NCBI GenBank assembly: GCA_030407315.1
Contig: JALQPE010002096.1
Span: forward strand, 248,001 to 312,000
Length of the DNA stretch: 64,000 nt
Source: Asparagopsis taxiformis
Taxonomy: Eukaryota > Rhodophyta > Florideophyceae > Bonnemaisoniales > Bonnemaisoniaceae
Direction: 5' to 3'
The position numbers and the translations under genes are program-made. The first letter of the stretch is position 1. Every line of letters starts with the position of its first letter. Below, in pieces: positions 48,046-56,897 of the stretch. The notes beneath the pieces are model-generated. The model worked only from the letters and a program-made list of their open reading frames with translations, had not been told where the DNA came from and did no database searches.

Positions 48046-51000
48046 CTACTTCTTCTTCTTCACCACTTTAGACAAAATACTAATTCCGTACTTCTGCATA
48101 GTTTCTTTGTGTGCCGACAGTTCTCGATTGACACGACGAGCAATGGCCTCCTTAGCTTTTTCAGACCCTTGCTCTGCTGCCATTCGAAACAATGCTATGG
48201 CTTTGTCCTCGTCCATTTTCACGCCGCTTCCTTCTTCGTAGCATTGCGCAAGCCGATGGTGTGCGGGTACATAACCTAAATCGGATGCCTGTTGGAACCA
48301 TTTTGCAGCCTCTACTATATACCCATTTTTGACCTTGCGCATCTTCTTGAGTAGTAGCCCAAGACTGTTCATCGCGACGAAATCTCCTTTCAACGCGCAA
48401 GATCGGAAATATTTGAGAGCAAGATTTGAATCCTTCTTGACAACCTCACCTTTCTTATATATGTCTCCTAGGCTTCGCATGCTGTTCAAACAACCGGCAG
48501 CTGCAGCTTCCTTATACAAATGGATAGCTTTGGTGACGAAATCGTTGTCACTTGAATTGGTCTCCTCTCTGATACTCATGTAACAGTCAGCAAGCAATTT
48601 CTTTGCGCTTGGGTCCGTTTTTGAAAAAGGACTAGACAGTAGCAACTTCATAGCTTGATGTGGATCTTTGTGTACTACACCCTCGCGTCCTTCCAGATAC
48701 AGCTTGGCCAGAGCCTTCAGGGCATCAGAAATAACTTCTGCTGCCATACTATACATTCGCAGAGCTTCTGCCGAGTCTTGCTGAGTGCCTTTTCCGTCCT
48801 CGAAACATCGTCCAAGATAATAGTTGGCAAGGGGTACTCCAGATTTACTTGATGACTGGAACAAGTGAAAAGCAGCAAACGGATCTGGACTTGTGCCGAG
48901 ACCATTGAAGTAACACATCCCCAGGTAGCACTTTGAAACCCCACATCCAGATGCCGCGGCCTTCTTGTACATACGGAAAGCCCGGTTGGGATCTTTCTTA
49001 ATCCCCTCTCCATTCTGCAAGCAATATGCAAGGCTCGTTTGCGCTGGAACGTATCCGCCGTCTGCAGCCTCTGAGAAGTAGCGGATTGCTTCACTGCTGT
49101 TTTGAGGTACCCCCTGGCCCATCTTGTATAGTACACCAAGCTTATACTTGGCGCCAAGATGTCCACCCTCTGCAGCTTTTCTATATAACCATTCGGCAGA
49201 GGTAACGCTTGGAGACATTCCAATGCCGTGCTCATGGCATAACCCGAGCTCAAAGTGTGCGGTTGCGTTCCCTTCCGAAGCAGCTTCATCGAAAAGGGAA
49301 TGAGCGTGTTCCATATTTTGTTCAACACCCATTCCATTCAGATAGCAGCGCCCCAATTCTACCACTGCATCCATGTTGCCGCATTCTGCACTTAGTTGGA
49401 GTAACCTAACGCCTTTCATAACATTTTCTGCGACATGTTTGCCTTGGCAGTACATACGGCCCAAACTTAAAAGTGCCAAAGGCTGACCAAGCTTAGCCGC
49501 TTGATAAAGATTACGAATTGCTGTCTCTAGATTCTGTGCAACCCCGATGGCACTTTCATAGCATCGACCCAAATTATACATTGCCAGAGTCGATCCTAGT
49601 TTTGCTGCCATTTCAAAATAGATCACAGCTCTTTTCTTATCAACAAACACATGAATACCATTTTCATAGCATTCTCCAAGCCCATTTAATCCCTCAGCAT
49701 CTTTGTCATGTGCCGCTTTCCTGAGAAGCTCAAAAGCTTTATCATGATTAACTTCAACTCCGGTTCCAGTCATGTAGCAATGCGCCAAATTAACACAAGC
49801 ATTAATGTTACCCCGATCTATAGCTTGCATATACAATTTGGTCGCCGATTTCAAATCCCTTTTCACAGCTGTACCATTCATGTATATTGTGCCAAGTTTG
49901 TCAGGTGATTTGGAACATCCCTTCTTCAACGCTTTTTGATAACAATCAATTGCTTTAGCTATGTCTTGCTTGACATAATACCCAATCTCATAGCAGAGAC
50001 CAAGTTTGAAAATAGCTTGCACGTTGGCTTTGTCGGCTGCCTCTTGATATAGTTTCACTGCAACTGCACCATCCCTCTCAACCCCATATCCATATTCATA
50101 GCATCGTCCCAAATTGAACATTCCCGTGGTATTTCCGTTGGCCCGTGACTCATCATAACATTGATAAGCTTGCTCAAACGATTTCTCCATCTCATACATT
50201 CTACCGAGCATATGCTGGGCTTCGGAATTGCCAGCATCGCTAAGCTTTCTAAACCATTCTGTTGCGACCCGAATATCTTTTGTTGTTCCGTGACCTCGAT
50301 AGCAACATTTGCCAATTTCTAGAGCTGCGTCAGTCGAGCCTTTGCGATGCGCTTCCTGAAGCATTTCAAAACCTTTTCGTTTATCTTTCTGGACTCCTTT
50401 CCCTTCTAGGTAACATTTGCCAGCCCAAAGAATTGCGTCAACATCTCCCAAGTCCCTCGCTCGTTTGAAATACTTGAATGCTAATTGATAAGATTTGCGA
50501 GGTGCACTCATTCTGCGGAAAAGTATCTTCCCTCTCTCACATATCTTAGATTTATCGTTGTTATCCATCACTTTCTTAATATCGGATAGAATATCCGTAA
50601 TAACTCTCTGTTCGCCTTGCAACACACTGAAACATTTCTCAGCAATATAACGCATATCGTTGTTGTCTATGGTTCTCACCCAAGAATCAGCCAACGAAGG
50701 GACCCGTTCTCTGTACATATCTAGGGCATGCCAAATTGTACCCATTGTCGACAGTGGACATGGCGTTTGAGAAAATAACAGGCAAACCAAGATTCCGAAA
50801 CTCCAAATGTCTGCAGATATGTCCGTTAAGGTAATCAGATTCCCTTGCAGATTTGGAATTTGCAAACGTGATACCCGATACTTCAAGATCTGCTGATCAC
50901 CAAGCAACCGAGACACACCAATATCACCAATTTTTGCATTACCATCTAACTGGCCGTTGTGAAGGCGGAAAAATACATTGGAAGGCGAAAGCGCTCCATG

Positions 51001-51855
51001 GGCAATCCCAATTGAATGGATATGAGCTAAACCTGTTGCCAAATCAGATACGATTTTCATTTTGGTTTGAAGATTATTGAATAGAGGATGATCTCTGATT
51101 GTAGAGAGGTTGTGAGTCATGAGTTCAGTGACAAGCAAGGCGTTCTGTTTGGCAAGGTTTTCTCGATGGCTTAGACCGATGGGAACAGTAGTACCATTGA
51201 GCCGAAGCGAAAGCTCTGGTGAAGGAAAATACGCCCCGTAGAAGGAGAGGATACATGGATGAGTGAGAGAGGAAAGTTGCAAAGTAACCAGGCGGAAACG
51301 AGATTCGAGATTTGGGGAGGCCGGTATTGATTTGACCGCCACAGATAGTTTAGCTGGATTAGATTGTTGCAGAATGTCTAGCTCTGCTAGGCAGACTACC
51401 CCCAAGCGCCCGGATGCAGGATTGAGTGGCGGGGGCTGGTAACGCAGATGGAGTGGGTTGAGGCGCCAACCATCCCAAAGGCAAATTGCAAGTGATAAGA
51501 GCGATGCTACTTCGGAGTAGGACAAGTCGCTCTGCTGGACTGCAGTAAGAGATGGAAGAATGTTGGCCTGAATAAAATCTATGGTGGGCAATAAATCCGA
51601 GCACTGATTGATGGGTTGGTGGATGGCGGAAAGATATTGAGACACAAGGTTTGAAAAGTGTCCACGGCGATGAGGCGGGGCGCTTGCTCTGATAATTTTA
51701 TCGAGGAGGAGCAAGGCATCAGTGCAGGTGAAACGCGGTGGGAGGCAGTTGTTTGATTTGATAGTTGTGTTTCTGGCCAGGAGGGCTTCAATAGCAGCTT
51801 GACAGGCGGATCGCCACCTAGACGATTGAACAGCTGCGATATTACTATCAGGCAT
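48046..51855 (-). CDS. Pseudokinase fused to about 22 Sel1 repeats
   Basis: 1269 residues, single exon. The N-terminal 150 residues are helical. A kinase-like domain follows (about 170-430): VAVKSIP keeps the Lys, but the catalytic loop is IHSIGIAHGALSPSNVFF (Asp of HRD replaced by Ala) and DFG is DIG (AKIGDIGVSRLLG), with ADIWSFGILVCLLF after. So catalysis by the usual route is unlikely. From about 465 to the end run some 22 Sel1 repeats of about 36 residues (e.g. AIFKLGLCYEIGYYVKQDIA). Sel1 proteins are scaffolds, for example in ER-associated degradation or signalling. No signal peptide is seen, so a cytosolic scaffold is the best guess. The start at 51855 is the first ATG. Confidence 0.9.
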   Translation of the reverse strand: MPDSNIAAVQSSRWRSACQAAIEALLARNTTIKSNNCLPPRFTCTDALLLLDKIIRASAPPHRRGHFSNLVSQYLSAIHQPINQCSDLLPTIDFIQANILPSLTAVQQSDLSYSEVASLLSLAICLWDGWRLNPLHLRYQPPPLNPASGRLGVVCLAELDILQQSNPAKLSVAVKSIPASPNLESRFRLVTLQLSSLTHPCILSFYGAYFPSPELSLRLNGTTVPIGLSHRENLAKQNALLVTELMTHNLSTIRDHPLFNNLQTKMKIVSDLATGLAHIHSIGIAHGALSPSNVFFRLHNGQLDGNAKIGDIGVSRLLGDQQILKYRVSRLQIPNLQGNLITLTDISADIWSFGILVCLLFSQTPCPLSTMGTIWHALDMYRERVPSLADSWVRTIDNNDMRYIAEKCFSVLQGEQRVITDILSDIKKVMDNNDKSKICERGKILFRRMSAPRKSYQLAFKYFKRARDLGDVDAILWAGKCYLEGKGVQKDKRKGFEMLQEAHRKGSTDAALEIGKCCYRGHGTTKDIRVATEWFRKLSDAGNSEAQHMLGRMYEMEKSFEQAYQCYDESRANGNTTGMFNLGRCYEYGYGVERDGAVAVKLYQEAADKANVQAIFKLGLCYEIGYYVKQDIAKAIDCYQKALKKGCSKSPDKLGTIYMNGTAVKRDLKSATKLYMQAIDRGNINACVNLAHCYMTGTGVEVNHDKAFELLRKAAHDKDAEGLNGLGECYENGIHVFVDKKRAVIYFEMAAKLGSTLAMYNLGRCYESAIGVAQNLETAIRNLYQAAKLGQPLALLSLGRMYCQGKHVAENVMKGVRLLQLSAECGNMDAVVELGRCYLNGMGVEQNMEHAHSLFDEAASEGNATAHFELGLCHEHGIGMSPSVTSAEWLYRKAAEGGHLGAKYKLGVLYKMGQGVPQNSSEAIRYFSEAADGGYVPAQTSLAYCLQNGEGIKKDPNRAFRMYKKAAASGCGVSKCYLGMCYFNGLGTSPDPFAAFHLFQSSSKSGVPLANYYLGRCFEDGKGTQQDSAEALRMYSMAAEVISDALKALAKLYLEGREGVVHKDPHQAMKLLLSSPFSKTDPSAKKLLADCYMSIREETNSSDNDFVTKAIHLYKEAAAAGCLNSMRSLGDIYKKGEVVKKDSNLALKYFRSCALKGDFVAMNSLGLLLKKMRKVKNGYIVEAAKWFQQASDLGYVPAHHRLAQCYEEGSGVKMDEDKAIALFRMAAEQGSEKAKEAIARRVNRELSAHKETMQKYGISILSKVVKKKK

Positions 51856-52102
51856 AATGCTTTCGCTGGGGGTTGAAGCAACGAACAAACAGCAGGCAAA
51901 GGGACGAGGAATCGAATCCTAAATGTGCGTGAGGATATAAGTTACGTAAGGATCAAACCCGAGGCGACGAAAACATTTTGAAAAAAGCGGGAATTGTTTT
52001 GTTTCAAAAGGAGAAGCAATTTTACTCGCTACAGTTCTATGACCTCCGCCGATTTGCTCGCACGCGATCTCCTACTGCTGGTGTCATTGCGCAAACCAAA
52101 GC

Positions 52103-53125
52103 CTAGTATTGTGCACAGTTTTGTGGGTTGCCAGCAGGAATCCAGCGCTCCGTTGTGAATAACTCATCGTTGCCTCCTTGATTACCTGATCCGCTTGGGA
52201 TGAATATTTGTCCGCAAGTGCGACAGGAGGAGATGCCAAGTCCCGAACCATGCCTAGAATCCACTAAATCTGGAGCACGACTCCAAGTTCTGCCGTTGAA
52301 AATGTCGACCCTGGCATACGCTTGACCATTTCCCTCACCACCAGCGACCATCATCCTTCTGTCGCATGTGCGACCAGTCATGGCACCTGCTCTCGCCTGA
52401 GGCATATCTGGCATTCGCCTCCAAGTTTGCGTGCGGAATCTGTAGCAGTAAGTACTTGCAATATTAGCAAAGAAGAAATCATCTCTACCGCCGTCACGAC
52501 CACCGGCAATACAAATTTGGCCTCTCACAATTGCACCACCCACATGATCCCTTCCTACTGGTAGCTCCGGCAAATTTGTAATCCATCTATCCTGCCTAAT
52601 GATGTAAACGTCCATCCAGCCCAGAGTAGTAGCCTGTGAACCATGTCCACCTCGGTTGCCACCGATGACATATATTCTGCCACCCCTGCGCACGGCAGCG
52701 GCACCACCGCGGCGTCTTGGTTCAGGAAGACCATCTCTCGAAGACCACTGGTCGTTGACAACGTCGTATATCCACAGACGTTCGTTGTTCTGTTCATTTG
52801 GGAAGCCACCTCTCCAAGAAGAAGGGATCCAAATTCTACCATCAGGTGTACTGACACACTGGAAATGATGAATCTGAGCGTTTCCTGGAGCACCCTGCCT
52901 ATTTGTCCAAACACGAGTGCGAGGATCATATACAGAGACAGGGGGAGAACCGCGACCTCCGATAAGTACAAGTAAGCCCCTGACCATTACAGCGCAGGCT
53001 TCATGGCGCCTCGCCAACTGGCCTGACGAAACTGGAGCGATATCCCATGCGCCATTGGTAGTAGATGTGGACTGTGCTGCAGAGATGGAGAAGAGCGCAA
53101 CGAGAACGAGTACAGCGTGATACAT
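52103..53125 (-). CDS. Secreted kelch-repeat protein 1
   Basis: 340 residues from the ATG at 53125. A signal peptide (MYHAVLVLVALFSISAAQ) is followed by six kelch-like blades: VRGLLVLIGGRGSPPVSVYD, GRIYVIGGNRGGHGS...GWMDVYI, GQICIAGGRDGGRDD, MMVAGGEGNGQAYARVDIFN and others. It has no known catalytic residues of galactose oxidase that I can see. It is secreted and may be a wall or matrix protein. It is paired head to head with a paralog (53825) across 699 bp; its propeller is clearly related to that gene's (VGRDHVGGAIVRGQICIAGG versus EGRDHAGAAIVRRQICVAGG). Confidence 0.88.
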   Translation of the reverse strand: MYHAVLVLVALFSISAAQSTSTTNGAWDIAPVSSGQLARRHEACAVMVRGLLVLIGGRGSPPVSVYDPRTRVWTNRQGAPGNAQIHHFQCVSTPDGRIWIPSSWRGGFPNEQNNERLWIYDVVNDQWSSRDGLPEPRRRGGAAAVRRGGRIYVIGGNRGGHGSQATTLGWMDVYIIRQDRWITNLPELPVGRDHVGGAIVRGQICIAGGRDGGRDDFFFANIASTYCYRFRTQTWRRMPDMPQARAGAMTGRTCDRRMMVAGGEGNGQAYARVDIFNGRTWSRAPDLVDSRHGSGLGISSCRTCGQIFIPSGSGNQGGNDELFTTERWIPAGNPQNCAQY

Positions 53126-53824
53126 GTTGAAATAACGGTGAGTGGATGAAAGCGGCACGTTTCGGAAGTGGTTGCGCAAAGGTAGAGTAGAATGTAGACG
53201 GGGTTTGTCAACGAATCGTGAGTTAGGGTGCACCTGTGCTTGACAGAAACGATGAGGTGTCCGCAATTGTGACTTGCGTCATCCTTTTCATTGGATACTT
53301 GACACATGACTGTTTTTCAACGGATTCGGCATTTCTAGGCTGTAAAGCATGTGATAGATGACATATGTTAACCAATAAATTAATACAATTCAAACAACGG
53401 CTTTTTATCGAAAAAATATTGGGCCGTCAATATGATCCTCGCGCGAAATATCTCTCCACCTTGCCACGTAGGAACATACAACGTGGCAATAACCCTAAAT
53501 TGAAAAGTACAATAACCAGTGCCAATATGAGACCAGCTTGAATCGAGGCTGCTCCTTCTACGTAAGATGGGCACTTGTCCACAGATTTGAATTGTCAACC
53601 AACGTGGACTTTACCAATCTCCCAACCTTCCTCACTTGATCCTCCCAATTGCCGACGTTACCTAAACTGGACACTCCCCATGTTCCAACTAGGAGCATCA
53701 TCAATTATGCCTCGAACCCGCATCATTCAATGTGAGCCACAATCACAACCACCCTAACTATTTAAGCCTTCATCCAGCTCTCGTCGTCTGCCATTATTTC
53801 CTTATCACACTCACCCATCTCACT
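53126..53824. promoter_or_regulatory. Shared divergent promoter of the kelch pair
   Basis: 699 bp between the start codons. A TATA-like CTATTTAAG lies at about 53757-53765, some 60 bp before the + strand ATG. On the minus side no clear TATA is seen. Co-regulation of the two paralogs is inferred from the layout. Confidence 0.45.
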
Positions 53825-55438
53825 ATGGCTCGATCGACGCGCTTCGCTCTCCCATGCCTCTTGCTTCTTTCCATCATTGTATTCAGTCATGCACAACCCA
53901 TGCCCGATCCCTTGTGTGGTCGCGGTATCATCAACAATGATGTGTGCTGCCCAGCAGCCTGTGAGAGATGTGGTGGTGCTGGATGTGGTGAACGAGGAGC
54001 TGATATCGGTTCTGCTTGTTGTCCAAACGCTATCCGCATGTCTTCTCGTCCATGTAATGTCAATGGTCCACCCTGTCGTCTTGTCCCCACTCCGGCTCCG
54101 GGACAGAATCTCAATAGCAACGTCCCTGACCCCATGTGTGAGAATGGCATCATGAACAATGGCGTTTGCTGTGCTAAAGAGTGCGGAATCTGTGGAGGCT
54201 TCCAATGTGGACCAAGAGGTCGCGCAATTGGTACAGCTTGTTGCACCAATGCTATTTTGAATGGTAGCCGCGATTGCAGCACCACAGGTGTACCATGCAG
54301 GCTCTCTTCACCTTCGACACCCATGCCGACTCCTATGTCCACACCCATGGAAATGGCCATGTCTACACCCATGGAGACGCCCATTTCCACACCCATGGAG
54401 ATGCCCATGTCCACACCCATGGAGATGCCCATGTCCACACCCATGGAGATGCCCATGTCCACACCTGTAATGCCCGAGATTTCCGTTGACACCACTACTG
54501 GCAGATGGAGAATTGCTCGCATTATGATGGGAGAGCCTATCGCACGAGTTGACGCATGTTCAGTTATGGTCAACGGACTTGTTGTATTATTAGGAGGACG
54601 CGGTCGTAACATGCCCGTTGACATCTTTGATCCAGTCTCTAAGATCTGGTCCAGAAGAGCCGGGCCTGGTAGAAGAGTTGAGATGCATCAGATGCAATGT
54701 GTTACCATGGATGGTAAGGTATTCATTCCGGCTTCCTTTCGTGGAGACTCCCCGAATGAAGTTGCCAATAGAGTGGGGTACGTATATGATGTAGTGAATG
54801 ATGAATGGTCGACGATTCGCGGTCTACCTCGCAGGCGCCGTCGGGGCGCTGCAGCTGCAGTGATCATGAGAAATTTCATTTACGTCGTGGGTGGAGCACG
54901 CAGTGGTAACGGCGAGCCAACTGTTACGACTGGTTGGGTGGATGTGTACAACATTAGGAGAAACACGTGGACGATAAATCTGCCAGATTTACCAGAAGGT
55001 CGTGATCATGCCGGTGCAGCCATTGTGAGACGACAGATTTGCGTCGCTGGGGGGCGCAACAGCGGTGCAAGCAATCCGGCTCGAGCAAACATCAAGAGTA
55101 CTTACTGTTATTCGTTTAGGAGAAGGGCGTGGATGCGCAGACAGGATATGCCAAGTCCACGCTCAGGTGCAGCGACTGGAGGCACTTGCGACGGTCGTAT
55201 GATGGTCGCTGGTGGAGAAGCTAGAAATAGAAGTTCAAGGCGTGTCGATGTATTTGACGGCAGAATGTGGAAGAGGGCACCGTCACTCCGAATGGCGCGT
55301 CATGGAACAGGATTGGCAGTATCGGCTTGCTCCTGTGGCCAGATCTTCATTCCGTCGGGAAGTGGAATGGCGGGAGCATTGACCTCAATGGAGATGTTTG
55401 TTGGCGCTGGAAACGCAGCGATGTGCACCTCGTACTAA
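53825..55438 (+). CDS. Secreted kelch protein 2 with two Cys-rich modules and a Met/Pro/Thr linker
   Basis: 537 residues from the ATG at 53825. Signal peptide (FALPCLLLLSIIVFSHAQ), two tandem Cys-rich modules (PDPLCGRGIINNDVCCPAAC and PDPMCENGIMNNGVCCAKEC, each continuing with CGG--C, a CC pair and a final PCRL), then a linker of MSTPMEMP units, and a kelch propeller (from about residue 225) close to that of the neighbour gene. The modules probably hold five disulfides each. They recall small extracellular Cys modules seen in algal/oomycete secretomes, but I cannot name the family. It looks like an extracellular wall or mucilage protein. Confidence 0.85.
   Translation: MARSTRFALPCLLLLSIIVFSHAQPMPDPLCGRGIINNDVCCPAACERCGGAGCGERGADIGSACCPNAIRMSSRPCNVNGPPCRLVPTPAPGQNLNSNVPDPMCENGIMNNGVCCAKECGICGGFQCGPRGRAIGTACCTNAILNGSRDCSTTGVPCRLSSPSTPMPTPMSTPMEMAMSTPMETPISTPMEMPMSTPMEMPMSTPMEMPMSTPVMPEISVDTTTGRWRIARIMMGEPIARVDACSVMVNGLVVLLGGRGRNMPVDIFDPVSKIWSRRAGPGRRVEMHQMQCVTMDGKVFIPASFRGDSPNEVANRVGYVYDVVNDEWSTIRGLPRRRRRGAAAAVIMRNFIYVVGGARSGNGEPTVTTGWVDVYNIRRNTWTINLPDLPEGRDHAGAAIVRRQICVAGGRNSGASNPARANIKSTYCYSFRRRAWMRRQDMPSPRSGAATGGTCDGRMMVAGGEARNRSSRRVDVFDGRMWKRAPSLRMARHGTGLAVSACSCGQIFIPSGSGMAGALTSMEMFVGAGNAAMCTSY
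54341..54460. repeat. 24-bp minisatellite, 5 units, inside kelch gene 2
   Basis: Five in-frame units of 24 bp (ACACCCATGGAGATGCCCATG-type, 8 residues each, STPMEMPM). The last three units are nearly identical, suggesting recent expansion; the first two differ by a few bases. The unit keeps all three frames open. The copy number is likely variable between individuals. Confidence 0.93.
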
Positions 55439-55673
55439 ATTTAGAAGTAGCGGTGGCGCCGAAAAATAGAAAATAAATTTGGAAATACAGTTTCGAATTT
55501 GCTCACTACCGATCTCCTTGCTCCTACTGTAGGTGGCTTACAACTCTACCTATCTTACCGCTACCCAAGCTTCCGTTTGACTACTCATGCCCAAGCTGAA
55601 ACAGCTCAGTCTTCATCTACCTACGCTACTGCTGCTTCTATAGATTACAATGTACAGACGGACGCTCAAACTA

Positions 55674-56897
55674 TTATCCGCAACAGTACTCTTGCCTCCT
55701 TCCTTCTGGAATGTAAACGTCATCACCATCTACGAGCCACTCCCTTCCTTCTGTATCCCTTACCATTTCTCCTCTATAAAGTGGATGACTTATACTATTC
55801 GCTGAATCTTCACTAACCGATCCGGAATTTGATGAGCGATTGTCGTCGTCATCATGAAGCTGTCTCTCATCTTCTTCATGCCAATCCATATTTCTCTCAT
55901 TTGCATGTATTACGTGAACATCCTTCCGATGCTGATGTGCGCGCTTTTCATACTGACTGGACACAAGTTCTATAACAGGCTCGGATATTTCTCTCGATTC
56001 GAATTCTGAATCTGAACCAGAGTTGCCATGGACGATGCTTACATGACGTTCCAATTCCTGGGGACTAACGAAGAAACGATTGCATTCTGAACAATGTGGG
56101 GCCTTCGCACAAGGGGATTCTATATGGCGTGCCACCTTTGTCTCACTTCGATAATGCTTGTGACAGTATGGACATGGGTACACCTTTCCACCATGTACCT
56201 CTTGTTCATGCTCATCGCGTTCGTGGACAGCAGAGGCCGGGAAAGTTGCAGAACAATCGACACGACGACAGTTCATTCTGCTATGGCGACGTTGAACATG
56301 TTTGTTGTAGGTTGCTAAATCACGCAGTACGCGACCTGAACATTTCCCCTGATTGCAAATAGGTTCGCAGCCATGATTTGTCCATTGCCTGCCATGGGTC
56401 TTCTCACAGAGCTCGCAAGTGACGTGCAGAGTGGTACCATGTCTGGCCAGACGCCATGCTGCACGCATCGAATGACTGTCATCCCTGTCTTTTTGTACAA
56501 TAGACACAGAAACGCGGCGGTCCTCAAAGATGTTTTGCAATCTCATAACATCCTTCCACGTGTTACGATAGCGAACTGAGCGGCCATCTACGCTGCGCCA
56601 GTCCGCAGCATTCCACACAGCGAGCTGAGAATATGAGTCGACTAAGCGGGATGAAGAAACATATATTGTTGTAGAGCGGACACGCAAGCCGTGGACTAGC
56701 TCAAGGGCGGCGAGAAGGGCATGAATCTGAGCAAGTTCTTCGGTTTGCACAGAGCCTGGTAGCGGCTCTGCTATGCGAATCGGGAGCTCTGATGCATACA
56801 CGGCATATGCACCAAACTCACCATCTTCAAGAGAGCGACAAACTCCCTCAATGTGAACAGTTAATGATGGAGTAGGGGATTTGGCAGTGGGTTCCAT
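55674..56897 (-). CDS. RNase H-like domain fused to C2H2 zinc fingers
   Basis: 407 residues from the ATG at 56897. The first 150 residues look like an RNase H fold (TVHIEGVCRSLEDGEFGAYA, then TEELAQIHALLAALELV with the family Glu, then TTIYVSSSRLVDSYSQL, where the usual Asp of TDS is not kept, and W--ADWRSVDGRSVRYRNTW). Several Cys/His fingers follow (about 175-300): CELCEKTHGRQW, CNQGKCSGRV...HVQRRH, CRRVDCSATF...HEQEVH, CPYCHKHYRSETKVARHIE, CSECNRFFVSPQELERHVSI. The tail is acidic and Ser/Asn-rich. A nucleic-acid-binding protein with perhaps an inactive nuclease fold; the fusion is unusual. Confidence 0.7.
   Translation of the reverse strand: MEPTAKSPTPSLTVHIEGVCRSLEDGEFGAYAVYASELPIRIAEPLPGSVQTEELAQIHALLAALELVHGLRVRSTTIYVSSSRLVDSYSQLAVWNAADWRSVDGRSVRYRNTWKDVMRLQNIFEDRRVSVSIVQKDRDDSHSMRAAWRLARHGTTLHVTCELCEKTHGRQWTNHGCEPICNQGKCSGRVLRDLATYNKHVQRRHSRMNCRRVDCSATFPASAVHERDEHEQEVHGGKVYPCPYCHKHYRSETKVARHIESPCAKAPHCSECNRFFVSPQELERHVSIVHGNSGSDSEFESREISEPVIELVSSQYEKRAHQHRKDVHVIHANERNMDWHEEDERQLHDDDDNRSSNSGSVSEDSANSISHPLYRGEMVRDTEGREWLVDGDDVYIPEGRRQEYCCG

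Noticed and set aside
54261..54489. His/Pro-rich small ORFs across the minisatellite
   Set aside because: Shadows of a 24-bp repeat that keeps all frames open; the secreted kelch frame is the real one.
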